Part shown: in pieces, positions 1 through 5,548 of the stretch
How positions within the stretch are numbered: position 1 is the first letter of the stretch
Layout: each line of letters starts with the position of its first letter
Source: Acidobacteriota bacterium
GTDB lineage: Bacteria > Acidobacteriota > Vicinamibacteria > Vicinamibacterales > UBA2999
NCBI GenBank assembly: GCA_947478985.1
Contig: CANJYC010000020.1
Coordinates: 1 to 13,449, forward strand
Length of the DNA stretch: 13,449 nucleotides
Direction: 5' to 3'
Notes under the pieces: model-generated
Told to the model about the DNA's origin: nothing
The model's database searches: none
The model's input: the letters and a program-made list of their open reading frames with translations, nothing else
Program-made: the position numbers and the translations under genes

Positions 1-815
1 GAGCTCATCGAGCCGCCGAGAATCGTGTTCAGGACGTAGCTCGCATAGCGGGCGTCGTGGTCCTGCCGGTAGCCGGGCGTCCCGAGGCAGACGTGGCTCT
101 GTTCGAGATCCTTGTTGCGGATGATGATCGCGGACGATGTCTCGGGCGGTACGTCGCTCAGCGGATCGCCCTGCAGCGGCACCCCTTCAAACATCCGCGA
201 CACCAGTGCCTTCACCGCTTCGTGCTCGATATTGCCGGTGGCGGCGATGATGAGGTTGGGTGCGCTGTAGGCGCGCGTGAAGTACGTGCGCAGCGCATCC
301 GCTGTCAGCGCCTCGACGGTCTCCTTCGTGCCGAGGATGGGACGCCCCAGTGGATGGTCAGCCCAGAACTGTTCGGTGAACAGCTCGTGGACGAGGTCAT
401 CCGGTGTGTCCTCGACCATCTTGATTTCCTCGAGCACCACCTTCTTCTCGCGCTCGATGTCCTCGCGCCGGAAGGCAGGACGCATCACGATATCGGCCAG
501 GACTTCGACGGCCAGCGGCAGATGCTCGTCGAGCACCTTGATGTAATAGCTGGCGTATTCCTTCGCGGTGAACGCATCCATCTGGCCGCCGATGGAATCG
601 ATCTCCTGCGCGATGTCCTCGGCGCTGCGCGTGGCCGTTCCCTTGAACAGCATGTGCTCGACGAAGTGCGCGATGCCGCTCTGCGCCTGCGGCTCGTGCC
701 TCGACCCGCGCGCCAGCCAGACGCCGATACTGACCGACCGCACATGCGGCATGCGCTCCGTCAGGAGGCGGATGCCGCTGGGAAGCACGTCGCGAACAAT
801 GGCAGACTGAGGCAC
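1..815 (-). CDS. M16 family zinc metallopeptidase (insulinase/processing-protease type), C-terminus cut by window edge
   Basis: Translating the minus strand from GTG at 815 gives 271 residues with no stop before the left edge. The inverted zinc site HFVEH is at residues 50-54, with the expected downstream Glu pair at 129-130. The N-terminal pattern (LPSGIRLLTERMPHVRSVSIG) and the GIAHFVEHMLFKGT and LDEHLPLAVEVLADIV blocks are typical of the single-chain bacterial M16B peptidases of about 420 residues, so roughly 150 residues lie outside the window. The family hydrolyses peptides in a clamshell chamber. The cellular substrate cannot be read from sequence, and family members in this position are often next to other housekeeping genes. 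An in-frame TAA lies four codons upstream of the GTG, so GTG 815 is the first possible start. No Shine-Dalgarno precedes it, but a CATAAT box ends 5 nt before it, which suggests leaderless translation. It is divergent from rlmN. The identification is firm; the start is probable. Confidence 0.93.
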   Translation of the reverse strand, partial: MPQSAIVRDVLPSGIRLLTERMPHVRSVSIGVWLARGSRHEPQAQSGIAHFVEHMLFKGTATRSAEDIAQEIDSIGGQMDAFTAKEYASYYIKVLDEHLPLAVEVLADIVMRPAFRREDIEREKKVVLEEIKMVEDTPDDLVHELFTEQFWADHPLGRPILGTKETVEALTADALRTYFTRAYSAPNLIIAATGNIEHEAVKALVSRMFEGVPLQGDPLSDVPPETSSAIIIRNKDLEQSHVCLGTPGYRQDHDARYASYVLNTILGGSMS

Positions 816-820
816 GTTGG

Positions 821-826
821 ATTATG
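821..826 (-). promoter_or_regulatory. Candidate -10 box (CATAAT) for a leaderless M16 protease mRNA
   Basis: On the minus strand CATAAT is followed by CCAAC and then the GTG start codon. A start site 6-7 nt after the box would fall on or next to the GTG, leaving no 5' leader. The region 17-18 nt upstream matches the -35 consensus poorly, so this is a suggestion from position and sequence only. Confidence 0.4.
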
Positions 827-829
827 GAA

Positions 830-846
830 AACGGCTGCAAACCGTT
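830..846. repeat. Small inverted repeat AACGG-N7-CCGTT in the protease/rlmN divergent region
   Basis: Perfect 5-bp arms around CTGCAAA. It sits immediately upstream of the CATAAT box of the protease gene, in its -35 to -10 spacer, so it could be a repressor site. Five-bp arms are short and may be chance. Confidence 0.35.
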
Positions 847-900
847 GACAGAAAGGGAATTAGAAGAACGCGCAAATCATAACACGCGGCGGTTCACGCT

Positions 901-917
901 CGCAATCGCAGATTGCG
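901..917. repeat. Perfect inverted repeat CGCAATC-GCA-GATTGCG, possible operator
   Basis: Two 7-bp arms with no mismatch are separated by 3 nt. The repeat ends 5 bp before the TACAAT -10 box proposed for rlmN, so it covers the spacer and the -35 position. This is a classic place for a dimeric repressor or activator. No regulator in the window is obviously its partner. A structural role in an RNA is unlikely on the plus strand because it would lie upstream of the start site. Confidence 0.5.
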
Positions 918-922
918 GCCAC

Positions 923-928
923 TACAAT
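923..928 (+). promoter_or_regulatory. -10 box (TACAAT) of the predicted rlmN promoter
   Basis: TACAAT differs from consensus at one position and would place the start site near 935, giving a leader of about 20-30 nt. The -35 at 17 bp (TCGCAA) is weak, so an activator or the adjacent inverted repeat may matter. Confidence 0.5.
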
Positions 929-952
929 CAAACGTCGCATCCCGCTCGATAG

Positions 953-2044
953 ATGGGACATAGCCGCATGACGCCCCACCCGGACCTGGCCGAACTCGAG
1001 TTGCAGGAGCTCGAAGCCGCGCTCGCAACGCGAGGCGGCGAGCCGTTCCACGCGCGCCAGATGTACCGGTGGATCCACAAACGCGGCGTCACCGACATCG
1101 ACAAGATGACCGACCTGTCGCGCACGCTCCGCGCGCGGCTGCGGGAGGACGTTGAGATTTCAACGCCCGCCATCGTCGGCGACGAACAGTCCGTCGACGG
1201 CACCCGCAAGCTCGTGCTGCAGTTGCGCGACGGACGGCGGATTGAGTCGGTCTTCATCCCCGACACGCCCGCCATGACCTTCTGTATCTCGACGCAGGTT
1301 GGCTGCGCGATGGCGTGCGACTTCTGCCTGACGGGCAAGATGGGGCTCGTCCGCCACCTGACGGCCGGTGAAATCGCCGGACAGGTGCGCGTGCTGGCGG
1401 CCGCGACCGGCATGCTCGATACCTCCTTCAACATCGTGCTGATGGGCATGGGCGAACCCCTGCACAACTACGACAACACGATGAAGGCTCTTCGGATGCT
1501 TCACTCGACGTATGGCCTGGCCGTCTCACCGCGGCGGGTGACGCTCTCGACCGTTGGCATCGTGCCCGCGCTCGAACGTCTGGGCCGCGAAGCCCTGATG
1601 CCGAATCTGGCCATCTCGCTGCATGCCACGACCGATGAACAGCGCACGGCGCTCGTGCCGCCGAACAGGAAATACCCGCTGGCCGCGATTCTCGATGCCT
1701 GCCGTCTGTTTCCGCTGAAGAATCGCAGTCGGATCACCTTTGAATACGTGATGCTCGACGGCGTCAATGACACGCCGGACGATGCACGGAGGCTGGTCAC
1801 CTTGCTCAATGGCATCAAGGCCAAGGTGAACCTGATTCCGCTGAACCCGGCGCCCGGGATTCCCTACGACCGACCGTCGGATGATCGCGTGGACCGCTTT
1901 GCCCAGATCCTTGCCGACCGTCACATCACGGTGTCGGTCCGAAAGAGCCGCGGGCGCGACATCCGCGCCGCATGCGGTCAATTGATTGTCGAAGGTGGGA
2001 CGAAGAAGACCGCCGCGCAACAGATGGCGTTGCTCATCAAATAG
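953..2044 (+). CDS. rlmN: Dual-specificity 23S rRNA (A2503-C2)/tRNA (A37-C2) methyltransferase RlmN
   Basis: RlmN is a radical-SAM enzyme that methylates C2 of A2503 in the peptidyl-transferase centre and of A37 in some tRNAs. The 363-residue product has the normal family length. It carries the [4Fe-4S] motif C118-x3-C122-x2-C125 inside TQVGCAMACDFCLTGKMG, the SAM-contact block VLMGMGEPLHNYDN at 162-175, LSTVGIVP at 198-205, NLAISLHA at 218-225 and the methyl-carrying Cys341 in RDIRAACGQL. The LxxxGxxxFHARQMYRWIHKRG region at the N-terminus is the usual tRNA/rRNA-binding accessory domain. Two in-frame ATGs compete, 953 and 968. A GGGA lies about 10 nt before the second, so the protein may start at MTPHPD (358 residues). 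It is monocistronic as far as can be seen and convergent with purD across 49 bp; I see no clear terminator in that gap. Confidence 0.96.
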   Translation: MGHSRMTPHPDLAELELQELEAALATRGGEPFHARQMYRWIHKRGVTDIDKMTDLSRTLRARLREDVEISTPAIVGDEQSVDGTRKLVLQLRDGRRIESVFIPDTPAMTFCISTQVGCAMACDFCLTGKMGLVRHLTAGEIAGQVRVLAAATGMLDTSFNIVLMGMGEPLHNYDNTMKALRMLHSTYGLAVSPRRVTLSTVGIVPALERLGREALMPNLAISLHATTDEQRTALVPPNRKYPLAAILDACRLFPLKNRSRITFEYVMLDGVNDTPDDARRLVTLLNGIKAKVNLIPLNPAPGIPYDRPSDDRVDRFAQILADRHITVSVRKSRGRDIRAACGQLIVEGGTKKTAAQQMALLIK

Positions 2045-2093
2045 CTTCCGCTCGCCAGTCCGCGTCTCGACACGTCAGTGACATCCGCGTACT

Positions 2094-3374
2094 TCAGGGC
2101 GCGGTGACAGCCTTGCGGCCAATGTCACGGCGGAACTGCATCCCCTCGAACTGCACGTGCGCAGCGGCACGGTACGCAACGGCGATAGCCTCCTCGTACG
2201 TCGGCCCGCGGCCCACGACAGTGAGCACCCGGCCTCCGGCCGTCACCAGTGCGCGATCGCGCCGGGCGGTGCCCGCGTGGAACACGAGCGCGCCCGGCTC
2301 GGCCGCCGCCTGATCGACGCCCGTGATGGTCCTGCCGGTCTCGGGGTTGTCGGGATACCCGCCTGCGGCCAGCACGACACCGACGTGCGGCTCCCGACGG
2401 AATCGAGCCGGGCGCGACGGCAGCGCGCCGGTCGCCGCTGACGCCAGCAGCCAGGACAGATCCTCATCGAGCATCGGCAGCACGACCTGCGCCTCCGGAT
2501 CACCAAAGCGCACGTTGAACTCGATGACCTTCGGGCCGGTGGCCGTCAGCATCAAGCCGACGTAGAGAAATCCACGGAAGGGATACCCTTCGCGTGCCAT
2601 TCCATCGAGCACCGGGCGCACGATCTCGTCGATAACGCGCTGCTCCATGTCCGACGTCAGCAACGGGCTCGGCGCGAAGGCGCCCATGCCGCCGGTGTTC
2701 GGACCCAGGTCGTCATCGAAGATGCGCTTGTGGTCCTGCGCGGACCCGAGCGGCACGAACGCCGTTCCATCGGCGAGGACAAAATACGAGGCCTCCTCGC
2801 CGACGAGAAACTCCTCGAGCACGATCCGGGCGCCAGCATCACCAAACCGCCGATCAACCATCGTCGCGCGCACCGTCGCCTCGGCCACCGCACGATCCTC
2901 GGCAATCACGACACCCTTCCCGGAGGCCAGCCCATCGGCCTTGAGCACCAGCGGGTAACCCAGTGCCTCGCGCGCGATCGCGGCCAGCGCGGCATCCGCC
3001 GAGTCACACACCAGAAAACGGGCGGTCGGAACGGCGTGGCGCGCCATGAAGTCCTTTGCGAACGCCTTGCTCGACTCGAGCGCGGCCGCGGCCTTCGATG
3101 GCCCGAGAATGGCCCGCCCGTCGGCAGCGAACAGGTCGACCACGCCAAGGCTGAGCGGGAGTTCCGGGCCGACTATGGTCAATTCGACCCGCTCACGCAC
3201 GGCGATCGCCAGTAACTGGGCGGGATCGGCGGGATTTGCAGGGATGCAGCGCGCGACCGAGGCGATGCCGGGATTCCCGGGGGCGCAGATGACCTCAACC
3301 ACGTCGCGCTCTTGCGACAGCTTCCACGCCATGGCGTGCTCGCGGGCGCCGCCGCCGATGACCAGAATCCTCAT
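2094..3374 (-). CDS. purD: Phosphoribosylamine-glycine ligase (GAR synthetase)
   Basis: PurD catalyses step two of de novo purine synthesis, joining glycine to 5-phosphoribosylamine with ATP. The 426-residue protein has the full family layout: N-domain VIGGGAREHA at 5-14 and GPELPLSLG at 69-77; ATP-grasp region VLKADGLASGKGV at 143-155, QDHKR at 213-217 and GPNTGGMGA at 224-232; metal/ATP site EFNVRFGDPEAQ at 285-296; and C-domain FHAGT at 365-369 with the terminal RRDIG. No key residue appears missing. The ATG at 3374 begins directly with the MRILVIGGG strand, so the start is secure. There is no Shine-Dalgarno; a TAATCT hexamer 7 nt upstream is a weak leaderless-promoter candidate. It stands alone, without other pur genes in view, and is divergent from rpsU. 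Confidence 0.97.
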   Translation of the reverse strand: MRILVIGGGAREHAMAWKLSQERDVVEVICAPGNPGIASVARCIPANPADPAQLLAIAVRERVELTIVGPELPLSLGVVDLFAADGRAILGPSKAAAALESSKAFAKDFMARHAVPTARFLVCDSADAALAAIAREALGYPLVLKADGLASGKGVVIAEDRAVAEATVRATMVDRRFGDAGARIVLEEFLVGEEASYFVLADGTAFVPLGSAQDHKRIFDDDLGPNTGGMGAFAPSPLLTSDMEQRVIDEIVRPVLDGMAREGYPFRGFLYVGLMLTATGPKVIEFNVRFGDPEAQVVLPMLDEDLSWLLASAATGALPSRPARFRREPHVGVVLAAGGYPDNPETGRTITGVDQAAAEPGALVFHAGTARRDRALVTAGGRVLTVVGRGPTYEEAIAVAYRAAAHVQFEGMQFRRDIGRKAVTAP

Positions 3375-3428
3375 GCGTGTCAGATTACGTCAGGGAAGGT
3401 TGGCGGCGGGAAGCGGCAGACTATTTCG

Positions 3429-3457
3429 TTGACGGTGGCTGGATTTGCGCCTAGAAT
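3429..3457 (+). promoter_or_regulatory. Sigma-70-type promoter of rpsU (TTGACG-17 bp-TAGAAT)
   Basis: TTGACG at 3429-3434 and TAGAAT at 3452-3457 each differ from consensus at one position and are exactly 17 bp apart, the best promoter match in the window. Transcription would begin near 3464, giving a leader of about 85 nt before the rpsU GTG. Confidence 0.75.
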
Positions 3458-3488
3458 CCGCGCCTGCCTGTGATAGCCTAGCATATTC

Positions 3489-3506
3489 GGCACTTTCCAA
3501 AGTGCC
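3489..3506 (+). promoter_or_regulatory. Perfect hairpin GGCACTTT-CC-AAAGTGCC in the rpsU leader
   Basis: Eight-bp arms match perfectly. With a 2-nt spacer, the RNA hairpin would open its top two pairs to a 6-nt loop. It lies about 25 nt after the predicted start site and 25 nt before the Shine-Dalgarno. There is no U-tract after it, so it is not an intrinsic terminator. As DNA it is also a good dyad for a dimeric repressor. See the finding on the alternating CACAC/GTGTG elements just downstream. Confidence 0.55.
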
Positions 3507-3530
3507 ACACAGGAAGCCACCAAGCCGTGT

Positions 3531-3539
3531 GAGGGGGTG
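3531..3539 (+). promoter_or_regulatory. Extended Shine-Dalgarno of rpsU (core AGGGGGTG)
   Basis: AGGGGGTG can pair over eight bases with the 16S anti-Shine-Dalgarno CACCUCCU, using one G-U pair. It ends 9 nt before GTG 3549 and therefore selects that codon. The GTG at 3537 lies inside it and would add four residues (MFLH) that bS21 proteins lack. Confidence 0.7.
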
Positions 3540-3548
3540 TTTTTACAC

Positions 3549-3746
3549 GTGGCTGAAGTCAAGATTCAGGAAGGCGAGTCGATCGAGAGCGCACTTCGCC
3601 GGTTCAAGCGCAAGGTTCAGCAGGAAGACATCATCAAGGACATCAAGAAGCATTCGTTCTACTTGAAGCCGGGTGACAAGCGTCGAGCGAAGCAAGCCTT
3701 GGCGCGCAAGCGCAACCGCAAAAAGGCCCGTCGCGAAACCGAGTAG
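3549..3746 (+). CDS. rpsU: Small ribosomal subunit protein bS21
   Basis: bS21 joins the 30S subunit late and sits beside the 16S 3' end and the Shine-Dalgarno/anti-Shine-Dalgarno helix, influencing initiation. The 65-residue product, beginning AEVKIQEGESIESALRRFKR, has the typical FKRKVQQEDIIKDIKKHSFYLKPGDKRR core and a Lys/Arg-rich C-terminal tail that contacts rRNA. I chose GTG 3549 rather than GTG 3537 because bS21 begins at M-A-E-V-K and because of the extended Shine-Dalgarno just upstream. The gene is first in a two-gene unit with the zinc-ribbon gene 42 bp downstream, and the unit ends at the terminator at 4148-4182. Its leader holds a strong promoter, a hairpin and alternating repeats that may allow translational control. 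Confidence 0.96.
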   Translation: MAEVKIQEGESIESALRRFKRKVQQEDIIKDIKKHSFYLKPGDKRRAKQALARKRNRKKARRETE

Positions 3747-3788
3747 CGCGACAGGGTCAGAACCGGACGACCGCACGAGGTAGGGACC

Positions 3789-4088
3789 ATGGAGTTCCAG
3801 GACAAGATCCTGAAGTGTGTGGACTGCGGATCGGAGTTCATCTGGACGTCAGGTGAGCAGCTCTTTTTCGCGGACAAGCAGTTCAAGAACGAGCCCAAGC
3901 GATGCAAGGGCTGCAAGACGAAGCGGGCCACCAGGGCCGCGTCGGGACCGGGCACGAGCAATCGTGTCGAAACCCAGGCTCAGTGCTCCGCCTGCGGGAA
4001 GGACACGACCGTTCCTTTCCGCCCAACGCAGGGACGACCGGTCTTCTGCAAGGAATGCTTTCAGCAGCGCAAATCTGCCGGGGCATGA
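3789..4088 (+). CDS. Small double zinc-ribbon protein (zf-trcl / CxxC-x17-CxxC type), function unknown
   Basis: A 99-residue cytosolic protein with two four-cysteine zinc sites: C10-x2-C13 paired with C39-x2-C42, and C66-x2-C69 paired with C87-x2-C90. The first matches the 'probable zinc-ribbon' family (EFQDKILKCVDCG..F.FT.GEQ.FF..K.F.NEPKRC..C). The second matches the CxxC-x17-CxxC repeat (CSACGKDTTVPFRPTQGRPVFCKECF) found in many bacterial small proteins. A basic, Ser/Gly-rich linker at 43-62 joins the two. A Shine-Dalgarno, GAGG at 3777-3780, lies 8 nt before ATG 3789. The family has no established function; nucleic-acid or ribosome binding is plausible from the fold and from its position behind rpsU, but this is inference. 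It is followed after 59 bp by an intrinsic terminator. Confidence 0.88.
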   Translation: MEFQDKILKCVDCGSEFIWTSGEQLFFADKQFKNEPKRCKGCKTKRATRAASGPGTSNRVETQAQCSACGKDTTVPFRPTQGRPVFCKECFQQRKSAGA

Positions 4089-4147
4089 GGTGTCTCTGAC
4101 ACGTCGAGACTGAAACTCCAGGTCGCTCTCGCGACATTCGATCATCA

Positions 4148-4182
4148 GGGCCAGCGTCCGTCAGGCGCTGGCCCGTTTTTTT
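4148..4182 (+). terminator. Intrinsic terminator of the rpsU/zinc-ribbon unit
   Basis: A perfect 9-bp GC-rich stem (GGGCCAGCG at 4148-4156, CGCTGGCCC at 4166-4174) with a 9-nt loop is followed after one G by seven Ts at 4176-4182. It ends only 7 bp before the -10 box of the next unit, cleanly separating the two. Confidence 0.92.
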
Positions 4183-4185
4183 GTG

Positions 4186-4194
4186 TGCTAGAAT
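4186..4194 (+). promoter_or_regulatory. Extended -10 promoter (TGC-TAGAAT) of the STAS/glycan operon
   Basis: TAGAAT at 4189-4194 is preceded by TGC, the extended -10 element, which would compensate for a poor -35 (CGCTGG, within the terminator stem). The 8-mer CTAGAATC here is shared with the rpsU promoter at 3451-3458. The start site is expected near 4201, with a leader of about 34 nt. Confidence 0.6.
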
Positions 4195-4234
4195 CGCACC
4201 TTTTACGCTGACGATTCCACCAAGGACAGGCGCA

Positions 4235-4588
4235 ATGCAGATCGAGGAACGGACAGCCGGAGACGTCACCATCCTGGATGTGACCGGGAAGATGACACTT
4301 GGCGAAGGCGCCGAGGCCCTGAAGGACAAGGTCAACAGCCTGGTCCACCAAGGGCGCAAGAAGCTGATCCTCAATCTCGAAGCCGTTCCTTACATCGACA
4401 GCGCCGGCCTGGGTGAGATCGTTCGGACGTACACAACCGTGAGCCGGCAGGGTGGGAGCCTCAAGCTTCTCAATCTGACGAAGCGGATCACTGATCTGCT
4501 TTCCATCACCAAGCTCCTCACGGTCTTTGAGACGTACGACAACGAGGCCGACGCCGTCCGCAGCTTCACCTCCCCTGCACACACCTAA
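4235..4588 (+). CDS. Single-domain STAS protein, anti-sigma-factor-antagonist type
   Basis: The 117-residue product is one STAS domain of the SpoIIAA/RsbV class. Such proteins bind a kinase anti-sigma factor and are switched off by phosphorylation of a conserved Ser, freeing or trapping a sigma factor. Visible signs are the GDVTILDVTGKMTLGEG start, the NLEAVPYIDSAGLGEI loop with candidate phospho-Ser56, and the GGSLKLLNLTKRITDLLSITKLLTVF helix-strand region. ATG 4235 is chosen over a TTG at 4181 because the domain begins at once and AAGGA lies about 8 nt upstream; the TTG falls in the terminator T-tract. No anti-sigma kinase, PP2C phosphatase or sigma factor is nearby. It heads the operon that continues with the UbiA-like gene, which it overlaps. 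It could instead act in a non-sigma partner switch. Confidence 0.92.
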   Translation: MQIEERTAGDVTILDVTGKMTLGEGAEALKDKVNSLVHQGRKKLILNLEAVPYIDSAGLGEIVRTYTTVSRQGGSLKLLNLTKRITDLLSITKLLTVFETYDNEADAVRSFTSPAHT

Positions 4589-5486
4589 CGCGTCCCGAAC
4601 GTCTGCGCCGGTCCTGCTACTGGTCTCGCTGCGTCCCGAGCAGTGGACCAAGAACCTCCTTGTCTTCGCCGGCCTACTGTTCGGCGGCCGGCTGATGAAC
4701 ACCGAGGCGACAGGCCTCGCCAGTGCCACGTTCGCCATCTTCTGCGCACTGTCGAGTGCCGTCTATCTGTTCAACGACGTCACCGACCGCGTCGCCGACC
4801 AGCAGCACCCGACCAAGTGCCGGCGCCCAGTCGCCTCAGGGCAACTCTCAGCAACGGTGGCGCTTGTGGCCGCTGGTGTGCTCGGAGCCGGAGGGGTGGC
4901 GGCCGCTTCGCTCATCGGGGCCTGGCTTGGGGTCACCGCTGGGGCCTACCTGGCGCTCCTGCTGCTCTATTCGGCCACGCTCAAGAACATCGTCATCATC
5001 GACGTCCTGACAATCGCAAGCGGGTTCGTCCTGCGAGCGGTGGCAGGCGCACTGGCTGTCGATGTGCCCATCAGCCACTGGCTGCTGGTCTGCACCACGT
5101 TGCTGGCCCTGTTCCTGGCCCTCAGCAAGCGCCGGCACGAGCTGGTCCTGCTGGCGGAGGGGGCCGTCAGTCACCGACAGATTCTCCAGGAATACACGCC
5201 GTACCTGCTGGACCAGATGATCTCGGTGGTCACGGCGTCGACATTGATTGCGTATAGCGTCTATGCCACGAGCGCGGAGACCGCCGCCCGGCTGGGAACC
5301 GACTATCTCGGCATGACGATCCCGTTTGTGCTCTACGGCATCTTTCGATATCTCTATCTTGTGCACCGAAAAGAGGGAGGGGGCAGCCCGTCCACTCTCC
5401 TCGTCACTGATCGCCCGCTGCTCGCCTGCGTTGCCCTATGGGCGCTGTGCGTAACGCTGATTCTCTACTCGCCGCTGGGACGCTGA
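4527..5486 (+). CDS. UbiA-family prenyltransferase, decaprenyl-phosphate phosphoribosyltransferase-like
   Basis: An integral membrane protein of 319 residues with about nine hydrophobic segments. It has the N83-D84-x2-D87-x3-D91 metal/diphosphate motif in FNDVTDRVADQQHPTKCRRP, followed by IASG-like VASG at 102-105. The second conserved region runs YSATLKNIVIIDVLTIASGF at 148-167, then LRAVAG and SKRRHEL at 200-206. The SLRPEQWTKNLLVFA start and HPTK-x-RP-x-ASG are diagnostic of the DPPR-synthase branch, which moves phosphoribose from PRPP to polyprenyl phosphate. The mycobacterial member makes the arabinose donor precursor. The acceptor and donor here are inferred. The only conventional start before the conserved region is TTG 4527, inside the STAS gene (62-nt overlap), without a Shine-Dalgarno. 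A downstream non-standard CTG cannot be excluded. No DprE1/DprE2-type epimerase genes are in the window. Confidence 0.85.
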   Translation: MRRTTTRPTPSAASPPLHTPNASRTSAPVLLLVSLRPEQWTKNLLVFAGLLFGGRLMNTEATGLASATFAIFCALSSAVYLFNDVTDRVADQQHPTKCRRPVASGQLSATVALVAAGVLGAGGVAAASLIGAWLGVTAGAYLALLLLYSATLKNIVIIDVLTIASGFVLRAVAGALAVDVPISHWLLVCTTLLALFLALSKRRHELVLLAEGAVSHRQILQEYTPYLLDQMISVVTASTLIAYSVYATSAETAARLGTDYLGMTIPFVLYGIFRYLYLVHRKEGGGSPSTLLVTDRPLLACVALWALCVTLILYSPLGR

Positions 5487-5548
5487 ATGCTTTCCATCAG
5501 GGTCACGGAAACGATGCGGGGACAGCTCTTCTTCAGGTACTGAAAGTC

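Noticed and set aside
57..848. Long plus-strand open frame opposite the protease gene
   Set aside because: The minus strand here encodes an unmistakable M16 peptidase with HFVEH. The plus-strand frame is a GC-rich shadow with no recognisable domain.
845..850. Perfect TTGACA on the plus strand upstream of rlmN
   Set aside because: No -10-like hexamer lies 16-18 bp downstream (the bases at 867-874 are ACGCGC-like). The TACAAT at 923 is too far away to use it.
3485..3515. Sigma-54 (-24/-12) promoter on the minus strand at TGGCAC in the rpsU leader
   Set aside because: TGGCAC is present, but the bases ten positions on are not GC. The sequence is explained better by the perfect hairpin dyad.
4090..4135. 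Two short hairpins (GTGTC-TCT-GACAC and GTCGC-TCTC-GCGAC) after the zinc-ribbon gene
   Set aside because: Arms of 5 bp are short, there is no T-tract, and the strong terminator just downstream explains the end of this unit.
5438..5548. Longer start (ATG 5438) for the coiled-coil protein
   Set aside because: The extra residues overlap the end of the UbiA-like gene and show no domain. ATG 5549 has a Shine-Dalgarno-like CAGGT and begins a coherent low-complexity head.
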